Origin: Clostridia bacterium
GTDB taxonomy: Bacteria > Bacillota > Clostridia > Oscillospirales > CAG-272
DNA: 57,311 nucleotides
Reading direction: 5' to 3'
NCBI GenBank assembly: GCA_017461765.1
Contig: JAFTXO010000011.1
Coordinates: forward strand, 1-57,311
Shown here in pieces: positions 8,347 through 17,299 of the stretch (positions are counted from its first letter, which is position 1; each line of letters begins with the position of its first letter). The position numbers and the translations under genes are program-made. Under the pieces are notes generated by a model. It ran no database searches. It had not been told where the DNA came from and worked only from the letters and a program-made list of their open reading frames with translations.

Positions 8347-10227
8347 ATGACGGAAAACAAAACGCAGCTTGCCGTAATAGGTGCAGGCCATGCAGGAGTC
8401 GAGGCATCACTCGCGGCAGCAAGACTCGGTGTTGATACGGTGCTTTTTACGATGTCGCTCGATGCTATCGCGAATATGCCCTGCAATCCGTCGATCGGCG
8501 GCACTGCGAAGGGACATCTCGTTTACGAAATAGACGCCCTCGGCGGTCAGATGGGTATCTCCTCCGACGAGGTCACGCTTCAGGCAAGAACCTTAAATCT
8601 CGGTAAGGGTGCGGCAGTGTATTCAAAGAGAATACAGGCTGACAGAATGAAATACCGTGCTATTATGAAATCGGTAATAGAAAACACCCCGAATTTAAGA
8701 GTCGTTCAAGCGGAAATAACCGATATCGAGACCTGCGAGTGCGGCGGAAAAAAGAAAATATGCAAGGTAAAGACTCGCCTTGGCGTTGAATATTCGGTCG
8801 AGGCGGCGATCATATGCACAGGCACTTATTTAAACGGTGTAGTTCATACAGGCTCGGTTTGCTATCCTTCAGGGCCTGATTCACTCATGGCGGCAAGCTT
8901 TTTGACAGATGCACTCGTGCGTGAGGGTATTTCTATGATGCGCTTTAAAACGGGTACTCCTTCAAGAATACACGCTGACAGCATCGACTTCTCAAGGCTT
9001 GAGGTACAGCTCGGTGATAAAGACACCCTGCCGTTTTCGTGGAAAACCGACGAGGACGCATATATGCAGGGAGAGCAAATGCCCTGCTACATAGTTTATA
9101 CAAACCAAAATACACACAATATAATCAAGGAAAATATAAAAAGAAGCGCACTTTATTCGGGTAACATTCACGGCACAGGGCCGAGATATTGCCCGTCTAT
9201 CGAGGACAAGATAGTGCGCTTTGCCGACAAGGAAAGGCATCAGCTCTTCGTAGAGCCTATGGGCATTGACACAAAGGAAATATATCTCCAAGGCTTTTCT
9301 ACCTCAATGCCGATCGATGTTCAGGAGAGAATGGTACATTCTCTCGAGGGCTTTGAAAACGCCAAAATAATGCGTTATGCCTACGCGATTGAATACGATT
9401 GCACCGATCCTGAGGAGCTTTATCCAACGCTTGAATACAAAAAGATCGACGGTCTTTACGGCGCGGGTCAGTTCAACGGAACATCGGGCTACGAGGAAGC
9501 GGCGGCTCAGGGACTTGTTGCGGGAATAAATGCGGCTCTTAAGATAAAGGGAGAGGAACAGCTTATTCTGCCTCGCTCGTCATCGTATATCGGTACGCTG
9601 ATCGACGATCTCGTTACAAAGGGGACAAAAGAGCCTTACAGAATGATGACCTCGCGTTCCGAGTACAGACTTCTTTTAAGACAGGATAACGCCGATAAGC
9701 GCCTTACGCCGATAGGCAGAAGGGTAGGACTCGTAAGCGACGAGCAATGGGAGCATTACAAAAAGCGCCGGGAGGCTATCGATAACGAGATCGAAAGAAT
9801 AAAGCACGTAATTATCCGTCCGAGTGACGCGCTTAATTCGTTGCTTGAGGAACGCGGAACATCACCGATATCTACCCCCGTCTCACTTTACGAGCTTCTT
9901 AAAAGACCTCAGCTTGACTACGAGGCTTTGGCAAGCTTCGATAAAGAACGCGCTACTCTTAAGCCCTCGATAATATTTGCATCTCAGACCGAGATAAAAT
10001 ACGAGGGATATGTAAAAAAACAGCTTCTCGAGGTAAAAAAGAGCGAGAAGATGGAGCAAAGACCTATTCCTGCGGATATTGATTATATGCAGATCGCAGG
10101 ACTCAGAATTGAAGCAAGACAAAAGCTCGATAAGGTAAGACCGCAAACACTCGGTCAGGCGTCGAGAATAAGCGGTGTCAGTCCTGCTGATATATCGGTG
10201 CTTCACATATATCTTTCAACCAAATAA
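8347..10227 (+). CDS. mnmG: tRNA uridine-5-carboxymethylaminomethyl modification enzyme MnmG (GidA)
   Basis: A 626-aa FAD protein of full length. The FAD-binding motif VIGAGHAGVEASLAAARLG is at 10-28; the conserved MPCNPSIGGTAKGHL and GTGPRYCPSIEDKI segments follow. With MnmE it adds the aminomethyl-type group at C5 of the wobble uridine in several tRNAs. The C-terminal helical domain ends in ISGVSPADISVLHIYL, as expected. MnmE is not in the window. mnmA, which thiolates position 2 of the same uridine, is at 29365. The ribosome site is GCGGAGG. Confidence 0.97.
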   Translation: MTENKTQLAVIGAGHAGVEASLAAARLGVDTVLFTMSLDAIANMPCNPSIGGTAKGHLVYEIDALGGQMGISSDEVTLQARTLNLGKGAAVYSKRIQADRMKYRAIMKSVIENTPNLRVVQAEITDIETCECGGKKKICKVKTRLGVEYSVEAAIICTGTYLNGVVHTGSVCYPSGPDSLMAASFLTDALVREGISMMRFKTGTPSRIHADSIDFSRLEVQLGDKDTLPFSWKTDEDAYMQGEQMPCYIVYTNQNTHNIIKENIKRSALYSGNIHGTGPRYCPSIEDKIVRFADKERHQLFVEPMGIDTKEIYLQGFSTSMPIDVQERMVHSLEGFENAKIMRYAYAIEYDCTDPEELYPTLEYKKIDGLYGAGQFNGTSGYEEAAAQGLVAGINAALKIKGEEQLILPRSSSYIGTLIDDLVTKGTKEPYRMMTSRSEYRLLLRQDNADKRLTPIGRRVGLVSDEQWEHYKKRREAIDNEIERIKHVIIRPSDALNSLLEERGTSPISTPVSLYELLKRPQLDYEALASFDKERATLKPSIIFASQTEIKYEGYVKKQLLEVKKSEKMEQRPIPADIDYMQIAGLRIEARQKLDKVRPQTLGQASRISGVSPADISVLHIYLSTK

Positions 10228-10251
10228 CGATTAAGAAAAGAGGACACGAAT

Positions 10252-11475
10252 ATGGCAATTATCAATGTAAAGGAGCACGGCGTAAAGGGTGACGGAAGCG
10301 TGCTTGAAACTCTCGCAATACAAAGCGTTATAGACAAGGCTGAAAAGGGAGATATCCTTCTTTTTCCGAAGGGCTATTATATAACGGGAACTATCGCATT
10401 AAAGAGCGATATAACCGTAAGACTTGAAAAGGGCGCTGAGCTTGTCGGCTCGCGTAACATTGAGCATTACCGCGATTGCGGCTTCTACCACAACGAAATG
10501 AAAAAGACGATCTCTCTTATATACGCGCTCGATTGCGAAAATATCGTTATCGAGGGAGAGGGAAAGATCCAATTCAGCGGCGACGCGTTTGCCGATATAG
10601 ATACATACCTTCCTCACTATCATAACGGAGAGGCAGTTGAAAGGGATATTGCCGAGCAAATGGTCGTTGCGGTTCTTAACAGACCCACACAGCCCGTATT
10701 CTTCAACAACTGTAAGAATATCGTAATAAGAGGTATTCGTATCTTTAATTCACCCTGCTGGACACTCGTTTTCTCGAACAGCGAAAACATCGTTGTCGAG
10801 GATGTTTATATCGACAATCACAACCGTTTTGCAAACAATGACGGCGTTCACTGCTCGGCATCTAAGAATATAGTCGTAAGAAATTCGACGATCCTTTGCG
10901 GTGACGACTGCTTTGCGGGAACTTGTATCACGAACTGGAATGGCGTTTGTGAAAATATTCTTATAGAGAACTGTCTTATGTCCTCTCGCAGTGCGGCGAT
11001 CCGATTCGGACATCTTGAAAGCAAGGTAAGAAATATCGTTGTAAGAAATATAAAGGTAATTCGCTCAAACAGAGCAATTGCAGTATTTGCAGGAGATAAC
11101 GGCTCGGTAGAAAATGCTACCTTTGAAAATATCGAAGCAGATACGAAGATCTACGCAGGATATTGGTGGGGAAAGGGCGAGCCTATCGTCGTATGCGCCG
11201 CTAATGCAAACGGCAGAATAGACGATATAAGCTTCAAAAACTGCAATTTCGTTCACGAAAATCCCGCAGTTATCGTAGGCAAGGACAACAACGTAACAAA
11301 CATTTCCTTTGAAAAATGCACCTTCAAGGCTGAAAAGGGTCATACGCATCCTATCTATCAGAATAAGATGGATCTTCAGCCGAACATTCCCGATCTTATC
11401 GACGCTCCGTTCGAATTCGGAGATTCGATCTATGTCGACGAGGCAGAGGTTACGGTTGATTCCGAAAGCATATAA
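10252..11475 (+). CDS. Glycoside hydrolase family 28 (polygalacturonase-like) protein
   Basis: A 407-aa right-handed parallel beta-helix protein. GH28 active-site signatures are present: NNDGVH near 200 (general acid Asp), GDDC near 222, and RFGH near 249. It probably hydrolyses galacturonan or a rhamnogalacturonan oligomer. There is no signal peptide, so it likely acts on imported oligosaccharides. The N-terminus INVKEHGVKGDG is typical of pectate-lyase-like GH28. It is 24 bases after mnmG and ends in a strong terminator, so it may be the last gene of that unit. Confidence 0.85.
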   Translation: MAIINVKEHGVKGDGSVLETLAIQSVIDKAEKGDILLFPKGYYITGTIALKSDITVRLEKGAELVGSRNIEHYRDCGFYHNEMKKTISLIYALDCENIVIEGEGKIQFSGDAFADIDTYLPHYHNGEAVERDIAEQMVVAVLNRPTQPVFFNNCKNIVIRGIRIFNSPCWTLVFSNSENIVVEDVYIDNHNRFANNDGVHCSASKNIVVRNSTILCGDDCFAGTCITNWNGVCENILIENCLMSSRSAAIRFGHLESKVRNIVVRNIKVIRSNRAIAVFAGDNGSVENATFENIEADTKIYAGYWWGKGEPIVVCAANANGRIDDISFKNCNFVHENPAVIVGKDNNVTNISFEKCTFKAEKGHTHPIYQNKMDLQPNIPDLIDAPFEFGDSIYVDEAEVTVDSESI

Positions 11476-11510
11476 TCAAAAACCACGCGACTCGCGTGGT
11501 TTTTGATTAT
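11472..11510 (+). terminator. Strong intrinsic terminator after GH28 gene
   Basis: A near-perfect hairpin with arms of about 18 bp (AAAACCACGCG / CGCGTGGTTTT) starts at the stop codon. The symmetrical A/T arms could also stop opposite transcription. Confidence 0.88.
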
Positions 11511-11546
11511 ATAAATATATAAAACATAAAAAAGGAAGAAAACCGA

Positions 11547-11575
11547 TTGAAAATGCTAAAGAAGTATGATAAAAT
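11547..11575 (+). promoter_or_regulatory. Probable promoter of the GH30 operon
   Basis: TTGAAA (11547-11552), 17-bp spacer, TAAAAT (11570-11575). About 110 bases of leader follow before the GH30 start, with no clear riboswitch. Confidence 0.55.
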
Positions 11576-11692
11576 GAATTTGATCGGTATTATAAAAAGG
11601 TTAAATTTTGTCTTGCTTTGATATCGATTTGTCGAGACGGTGATCTTGGTATGTTGTAAAATGTATTTAGAAGAACTAAAAGGAGAACTCAA

Positions 11693-12967
11693 ATGATCAT
11701 ATCTACAACAGAACAAAACAAATGGCAAGAGGGAAAATGTACTGACAAGACAGGAATAAAGCTTTCCTTCGGTAATAAAAAACAGAGCATTCGTGGATTT
11801 GGGACTTGCTTCAGCGAGCTTGGCGCAATAGCACTCGATAAGCTTTCAAAGGAAGATAAAAAGGCTTTTCTTGACGAGCTTTTTGATAAGGATAAGGCAA
11901 ACTTCAACTATTGCAGAACTCCTATGGGAGCGAGCGATTTTGCAACCGACTTTTATTCGTATAACGAAACAGACGGCGATTACGAAATGAAGAATTTTTC
12001 TATCGAAAGAGACAAAAAGTATCTTCTCCCTCTTATAAAGGAAGCACTTTCCCGTCAAAGTGATATGCAAATGTTCGCATCACCCTGGTGTCCGCCTCTT
12101 TGGCTCAAAACAAGAAAGGTATACAGCAGCGGTATTTTCAACGCAACTGATGAAAACTTCAAGGCGTATGCGCTCTATTTCAGAAAATACGTTGATGCGT
12201 ATCATAAAGAGGGCGTTCCGCTTATTCATATCCATCCGCAGAACGAGCCGTGCAGCAATCAGATATTCCCCTCGTGTGTATGGAGCGGCGAGATGCTCAC
12301 ACGATTTATAGGTTATTATCTCGGAAAAGCACTTGAGGGCTCAGGCGTTGATATCTTTTTCGGCACGATAAACGGTCCTGAGGGGGACGACAGATGGCCT
12401 ATATCGAGATATTATCAGTATCTCGGAACTGCTATGCAGGACGAAAATGCAAGAAAATACATAAAGGGCGTAGGCTATCAGTGGGCAGGAAAGTGGTCGC
12501 TTTTCAGCACAGCCGACGATTATCCCGAGCTTGAAATGATCCAGACGGAGAGCGAATGCGGAAACGGAGATAACTCCTGGGATCAGATGCTCTATATCTA
12601 CGAAATGATCCGTATATATTTCAGAGAGGGCGTATCGGCTTACGTATATTGGAATATTGCTCTTGAGGGCGACGGAAGCAGTACGTGGGGCTGGAAGCAG
12701 AATTCTCTTATAAGAGTAAACGGCAATAAGGGTACACTTACCCCCGAATTTTATATGATGAAGCATCTTTCGCATTTCGTAAAGCGCGGTGCTAAATACG
12801 TTGAGGTAAAGGGTGAATTTTCTTCGAACTGCGTTGCATTTGAAAATCCTGACGGAGAAAAGATACTCGTAGTTTCCAATCCTCACAGAACAGAAAAGAC
12901 GATCACTATCGAGGAAAAATCGTATCTTCTTCCCGCAAGATCGGTAAATACGGTGGTTATAAAGTAA
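11693..12967 (+). CDS. Glycoside hydrolase family 30 (glucosylceramidase-like)
   Basis: A 424-aa GH30 protein. A (beta/alpha)8 barrel opens with IRGFGTCFSELGA, and FASPWCPPLWLKT is near 130. The acid/base Glu is E185 in HPQNEP. The nucleophile lies in QTESECGNG (E286 or E288). A short beta-domain ends the protein. GH30 enzymes cleave beta-glucosides, beta-xylosides or related linkages; the substrate is not clear. No signal peptide is seen, so it is cytoplasmic. The ribosome site is AAAGGAG. It is first in an operon with the ADP-ribosylglycohydrolase-like and alpha-galactosidase-like genes. Confidence 0.88.
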   Translation: MIISTTEQNKWQEGKCTDKTGIKLSFGNKKQSIRGFGTCFSELGAIALDKLSKEDKKAFLDELFDKDKANFNYCRTPMGASDFATDFYSYNETDGDYEMKNFSIERDKKYLLPLIKEALSRQSDMQMFASPWCPPLWLKTRKVYSSGIFNATDENFKAYALYFRKYVDAYHKEGVPLIHIHPQNEPCSNQIFPSCVWSGEMLTRFIGYYLGKALEGSGVDIFFGTINGPEGDDRWPISRYYQYLGTAMQDENARKYIKGVGYQWAGKWSLFSTADDYPELEMIQTESECGNGDNSWDQMLYIYEMIRIYFREGVSAYVYWNIALEGDGSSTWGWKQNSLIRVNGNKGTLTPEFYMMKHLSHFVKRGAKYVEVKGEFSSNCVAFENPDGEKILVVSNPHRTEKTITIEEKSYLLPARSVNTVVIK

Positions 12968-12979
12968 AAGGAGAACAAT

Positions 12980-14344
12980 ATGAAAATAAAACCTCAATCG
13001 AATATGTTTTCTTCCTGGGAGGTTTATTCTAAGGAGATAAATACAGAATATCGTCAATGTCTTGAAGAGGGCTTGGATGTAGAGGGATATCAGGATCTTT
13101 TTACGGCTATCGCAAAAATGCCTGAGGGCGAGAAGAAGGATGAATTTGCAGCTCTTCTCGGTGATCTTGTGCTTGAGCTTCCGACAAAAGAGGGATATGA
13201 ATATATAGAGCCCTCAGATCTTGACGGAATAAGGGCGCAGAGAAATCTTGAGCTTTATAAAAAAGAAAACACATCAAAGACAGATCTTAAAAAGAAAATA
13301 GCGGGCGCTTGGTACGGCAGAATTTGCGGTTGCTTGCTCGGTAAGCCGATCGAATGTGCTTGGACGAGAACGATACACGCTATTTTGAAATCAAGTGGAA
13401 ATTTCCCACTTTCAAGATATATAAAATCAACAGATGTTACAGACGAAGTGGCTGAAAAATATAATTGTGCTTGGATAAGAACAAGACCCTGTATCGATAA
13501 AATATCCGACTGCGCTCCCTTTGACGATGATACGAACTACACGGTAATGGCACAGTGTATGCTGGATGATTACGGCGACACCTTCACTCCGCGTGACGTT
13601 ATGGAAACGTGGATAAAATATCAGGGCAGAAATGCTTACTGTACCGCTGAAAGAGTTGCGTACAGAAATTATCTTATGCACTATATGCCGCCCGACACGG
13701 CGCTTTTCCAAAACCCTTACAGAGAGTGGATCGGCGCGCAGATACGAGGTGACTATTACGGATATATAACCGCCGATCCCGAAAAGGCGGCTGATATGGC
13801 TTGGAGAGACGCATCGATATCTCACGTAAAGAACGGAATTTACGGCGAGATGTTTATCTCCGCAATGCTCGCTTGCGCTCATACGCTTGAAAATATCGAG
13901 GACGTGATCTATGGCGGTCTTTCACAGATACCTCAAAATTCAAGACTTTACGTTCAGATAAATGAGCTTATAAACGATTATAAAAACGGTACATCACAAG
14001 AGGATGCGTTTAATAAGATCCATTCAAGATACAATAACGAAAATGGGCACGATTGGTGTCATACCATATCAAACGCGCTTATCGTTGTAGCCTCGTTGCT
14101 TTATGGAAAGGGTGATTATTCAAAATCGATCTGTATGGCTGTCGAAACGGGCTTTGATACCGACTGTAACGGTGCGACGGTAGGATCTATAATCGGTATG
14201 ATGTACGGCATCGATATAATAGATGAAAGGTGGACAGCTCCTATAAACGGCAAGCTTGAAACACAGATACTCGGACATGAGAAGGTGTCGATCGATTCTC
14301 TTGTTGAGAAAACACTTACGCATATCGAAAAATTTAATTCCTGA
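12980..14344 (+). CDS. ADP-ribosylglycohydrolase family protein
   Basis: A 454-aa protein of the DraG/ARH family. After an N-terminal extension of about 100 residues, the ARH fold starts with KIAGAWYGRICGCLLGKPIE. The first metal motif is FDDDTNYTVM near 178 and the second is FDTDCNGATVGSIIGMMYG near 390, the paired Asp clusters that bind two Mg ions. Family members remove ADP-ribose from proteins or act on other N-glycosidic or ribosyl bonds. Here it sits 12 bases after a GH30 gene and 9 before an alpha-galactosidase, so a role on a sugar or nucleoside-like substrate in glycan breakdown is at least as likely as protein de-ADP-ribosylation (inference). Confidence 0.85.
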   Translation: MKIKPQSNMFSSWEVYSKEINTEYRQCLEEGLDVEGYQDLFTAIAKMPEGEKKDEFAALLGDLVLELPTKEGYEYIEPSDLDGIRAQRNLELYKKENTSKTDLKKKIAGAWYGRICGCLLGKPIECAWTRTIHAILKSSGNFPLSRYIKSTDVTDEVAEKYNCAWIRTRPCIDKISDCAPFDDDTNYTVMAQCMLDDYGDTFTPRDVMETWIKYQGRNAYCTAERVAYRNYLMHYMPPDTALFQNPYREWIGAQIRGDYYGYITADPEKAADMAWRDASISHVKNGIYGEMFISAMLACAHTLENIEDVIYGGLSQIPQNSRLYVQINELINDYKNGTSQEDAFNKIHSRYNNENGHDWCHTISNALIVVASLLYGKGDYSKSICMAVETGFDTDCNGATVGSIIGMMYGIDIIDERWTAPINGKLETQILGHEKVSIDSLVEKTLTHIEKFNS

Positions 14345-14353
14345 GGAGAAAAT

Positions 14354-16021
14354 ATGAAATTAAGAATACCCGATTACGTTGCGCTTTATCATACGGGTGA
14401 GCCTGAAAATAAGCTTATAACCCCTTGGGGCGCACGATTTGGCGGCGGCAAGGAAGAATTTTATAACACGGACGGAAAGAGCGTTCTTGAATGTGAGAAC
14501 GGAAAAATCGTTTTCGAGCTTCAAAACGATGAGCTTAATGTGCTTGCAACCACCTTTGAGTACGGCGCAAAATACGTTCAACTCCGTTGGAACGAAAAAA
14601 CGAGAAAGGATGTAAAAATCCTTGGAGATGCTTACGAGCGCGGATACGGAGACCTTCAATGGCAAAGCATACGCCCCGAAAGATGTATGCCTTGGTATAT
14701 CGCAGCATCAAACGGCTCTGACAGCGAGCGTGATTACAGTAAAAGATTTACCGAATGCTTCGGCGTTAAGGTCTGCCCGAATGCTATGTGCTTCTGGCAA
14801 TACGATACTGAGGGTGTTACGCTTTGGCTTGATATAAGAAATGGCGGAAGCGGAACTGAGCTTAAAGGCAGAATGCTCGAATGTGCGACCGTTCTTTTCA
14901 AGGAATATAAGCAAACGAGCGCGTATAAGGCATTACAGGCGTTTTGCTCGGAAATGTGTCCTGAGCCTTATTTGCCGGATCATAAGGTTTACGGCTCAAA
15001 CAATTGGTATTACGCATACGGAAAAAGCTCGCACGAGGAGATAATCTCCGACACCAAGCTTCTTATGAAGATGTGTGAAAATTGCGAAAACGCTCCGTAT
15101 ATGGTAATTGACGACGGCTGGCAGCCAAATCCCGTTGATGCTCCGTGGCATACGGGAAATGAGCGCTTCCCCGATATGAAGGCTCTTGCAGATACGATGC
15201 GTTCCTTGGGCGCGCGTCCGGGCATTTGGGTAAGATACCTTATAAACGGCAAGGACGGCAGTGAAAGAAAGATAGAAGTGCCCGAGAGCTGGTATCTTTC
15301 AAGAAACGACAGAACATTTGATCCCTCGCACCCCGAGGTTTTGGAGTATGTAAAAAACACAACTCAAACTCTCACTAAAAAGTGGGGCTATGAGCTTATA
15401 AAGCACGATTTTTCCACCTTCGATATTTTCGGAAAGTGGGGATTTGAGATAAATGATAAGATAACAAATGACGGCTGGAGCTTTTACGATAAGAAAAAGA
15501 CGAGCGCCGAGATAGTAAAGAACTTTTACAGTGTTATCAAGGAAAACGCAAACGGAGCAGTTATAATCGGATGTAACTGTATAGGACATCTTTGCGCCAC
15601 ATATCATCAGCTCAACCGCACAGGCGACGACACAAGTGGCTTTGAATGGTCAAGAACCGCAAAAATGGGAGTTAATACATTGGCGTTCAGAAACTGTCAG
15701 AACGGACGCTTCTTTATGTCGGACGCGGACTGTGTCGGAATTACGGGAGCTATACCGTGGGAGCTTAATAGAGAGTGGCTCATGGCACTTTCACAGAGCG
15801 GATCTCCGCTTTTCGTGTCGTGCAAGCCGGGCATACTCGGCGAAAACGAGCTTAAGGAGCTTAAGAGCGCATATGAGATCGCATCAAGACAGGCAGACGA
15901 GCTTATCCCTCTTGACTGGATGGAAACGACTACTCCCGAAGTATATCTCTTGAACGGAAAGACGGTTAATTTTAATTGGTACACCAAACGCGGAAACGAA
16001 AGCTTTTCCCAGTGGCTGTGA
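14354..16021 (+). CDS. Alpha-galactosidase-like (GH36/GH27 clan) glycosidase
   Basis: A 555-aa protein with a clan GH-D barrel: YMVIDDGWQPN near 251-261, then ELIKHDFSTFD near 345 carrying the likely nucleophile Asp, and FMSDADCVGITG near 455 carrying the likely acid/base Asp. The N-terminal 200 residues form the beta-sandwich seen in GH36. The C-terminal beta-domain is short compared with 700-aa GH36 enzymes. Substrate is probably an alpha-galactoside. It is the third gene of the GH30 operon; the ribosome site is GAGGAG. No clear terminator follows before the mscL promoter. Confidence 0.82.
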   Translation: MKLRIPDYVALYHTGEPENKLITPWGARFGGGKEEFYNTDGKSVLECENGKIVFELQNDELNVLATTFEYGAKYVQLRWNEKTRKDVKILGDAYERGYGDLQWQSIRPERCMPWYIAASNGSDSERDYSKRFTECFGVKVCPNAMCFWQYDTEGVTLWLDIRNGGSGTELKGRMLECATVLFKEYKQTSAYKALQAFCSEMCPEPYLPDHKVYGSNNWYYAYGKSSHEEIISDTKLLMKMCENCENAPYMVIDDGWQPNPVDAPWHTGNERFPDMKALADTMRSLGARPGIWVRYLINGKDGSERKIEVPESWYLSRNDRTFDPSHPEVLEYVKNTTQTLTKKWGYELIKHDFSTFDIFGKWGFEINDKITNDGWSFYDKKKTSAEIVKNFYSVIKENANGAVIIGCNCIGHLCATYHQLNRTGDDTSGFEWSRTAKMGVNTLAFRNCQNGRFFMSDADCVGITGAIPWELNREWLMALSQSGSPLFVSCKPGILGENELKELKSAYEIASRQADELIPLDWMETTTPEVYLLNGKTVNFNWYTKRGNESFSQWL

Positions 16022-16098
16022 TTAGCGTGATACTCCTTTTTGCGCGCATTACCGTTTCTTATAAATAATATTGGATAATACAAAAATCTGCATAGATA

Positions 16099-16127
16099 TT
16101 GACAAAACGGGCGAGGGAGTGTATAAT
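16099..16127 (+). promoter_or_regulatory. Consensus promoter of mscL
   Basis: TTGACA (16099-16104), a 17-bp spacer and TATAAT (16122-16127): a perfect sigma-A promoter about 34 bases before the mscL start. Confidence 0.85.
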
Positions 16128-16160
16128 TTTATTATAAAGTTTAATATAAAGGAGAGACAA

Positions 16161-16790
16161 ATGAAAAATTTCTTTGGCGAATTTAAAAAATTCATAACCC
16201 GCGGAAATGTAATTGATATGGCTGTCGGCGTTATCGTCGGCGGTGCGTTTACCGCTATCGTAAACGGTCTTAGCAACTACGTTCTTAAACCGCTTATCAA
16301 TTATCTTATGTTCCTTATAAGCGGCGGCAAGGGCAATCCGCTCGAGGCTGTATATACGTTCCTACATACCGTACCTCAGGTTGATGAGACAGGCGCTGAG
16401 ATCGCAGGAACTATCGATCTTACAAAGTCGATCTACATCGACTGGGGATCATTTATCAACGCAATAATAAACTTCTTCCTTATCGCGTTGGTTCTTTTCG
16501 TAATCGTAAGAACAATAAACTCGATAAGAACAAAGCAGGATGAAATCAAGGCAGGCATCAGAGCCGCTAAGCCCACAAAAGAAGAAATATTGGAAATGAA
16601 GGCGGCAGGTATCAGCCTGAGAAAGAGAGAAGAGGTTAAAGCGTTCCTTGAGGCTAAGGCTCAAAAGAAGGCTGAGGAAGAGGCAGAGGCGGCAAGACTT
16701 GCCGAGGAAGCGGCTGCAAAGGAAAGAGAGCTAAACCCCACAACTGAGGATCTTCTTAAGGATATTATAAAAATCCTCGAAGCAAAATAA
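16161..16790 (+). CDS. mscL: Large-conductance mechanosensitive channel MscL
   Basis: A 209-aa MscL. The N-terminal helix FKKFITRGNVIDMAVGVIVGGAFT and the pore-lining TM1 are classic; TM2 is FINAIINFFLIALVLFVIV near 125-143. It opens under membrane tension to release solutes in osmotic shock. It is longer than the usual 130-150 aa: a charged Ala/Glu/Lys-rich C-terminal helix (about 165-200), predicted coiled coil, extends the cytoplasmic bundle. The start follows GGAGAG; the in-frame extension upstream overlaps the promoter and is rejected. Single-gene unit with its own promoter and terminator. Confidence 0.95.
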   Translation: MKNFFGEFKKFITRGNVIDMAVGVIVGGAFTAIVNGLSNYVLKPLINYLMFLISGGKGNPLEAVYTFLHTVPQVDETGAEIAGTIDLTKSIYIDWGSFINAIINFFLIALVLFVIVRTINSIRTKQDEIKAGIRAAKPTKEEILEMKAAGISLRKREEVKAFLEAKAQKKAEEEAEAARLAEEAAAKERELNPTTEDLLKDIIKILEAK

Positions 16791-16840
16791 ACAAAAATGC
16801 TGTCGCATTATGGTCGTACCCTAAAGGACAGTTTTGCAAG

Positions 16841-16878
16841 AATACGGTATATTTCGAAAGAGGTATGCCGTATTTTTT
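16841..16878 (+). terminator. Terminator of mscL
   Basis: AATACGGTAT / ATGCCGTATT hairpin with one wobble pair, followed by a T run. Confidence 0.8.
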
Positions 16879-16976
16879 GTATTTGTGTCCGCAAATGCAG
16901 TGATTGTTAAGAAAAAATGATATTGTCGATTTGTGATTTCCCTGGAAGGTAATTTTATAAAATTCCCAGAAAAGTA

Positions 16977-17005
16977 TTTACAATTTATCAAGAGCGTGTT
17001 ATAAT
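16977..17005 (+). promoter_or_regulatory. Promoter of structured RNA copy 1
   Basis: TTTACA (16977-16982), 17-bp spacer, TATAAT (17000-17005). A 14-bp AT palindrome lies just upstream (about 16950-16963) and may be an UP element or operator. Confidence 0.8.
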
Positions 17006-17011
17006 ATCCTC

Positions 17012-17196
17012 GCGACGTAAACTGAATAACACAACACTACCATGGTTAACATGGGATAAGTATACCTTTTTCCTTTTGGTAAAAATGTATGCTCCCTTTT
17101 TGTATGCTTTTCCGTGTTATATGGTAGTGTAAAAAAGTTTGCGTCGCGGCATGGAGCTACGTTTTTCGGTGCGTAGCTTCGGTTACGCACCTTTTT
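17012..17196 (+). ncRNA. Structured RNA gene, copy 1 (unidentified family)
   Basis: Predicted RNA of about 185 nt. A 12-bp closing stem pairs 17012-17023 with 17136-17147 (one G-U). An asymmetric loop (10 nt and 5 nt) follows, then a 10-bp stem pairs 17034-17043 with 17121-17130, and an inner rod (AACATGG with CCGTGTT; AGTATAC with GTATGCT). After the closing stem comes a terminator hairpin at 17168-17191 with a TTCG tetraloop and T run. No open reading frame of note. Length and rod shape recall 6S RNA, but the central bubble is too small to assign it. I do not recognise the family. Confidence 0.75.
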
Positions 17197-17265
17197 GTAT
17201 AATGGAAACCACGTGTCGATTTGTGCTTTTCTCGGAACGTAATTTTATAAATTTCTCGGATAGTA

Positions 17266-17294
17266 TTTACAAAACTAAAAAATGATGATATAAT
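17266..17294 (+). promoter_or_regulatory. Promoter of structured RNA copy 2
   Basis: TTTACA (17266-17271), 17-bp spacer, TATAAT (17289-17294). The upstream AT block matches the one before copy 1. Confidence 0.8.
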
Positions 17295-17299
17295 AAAGA

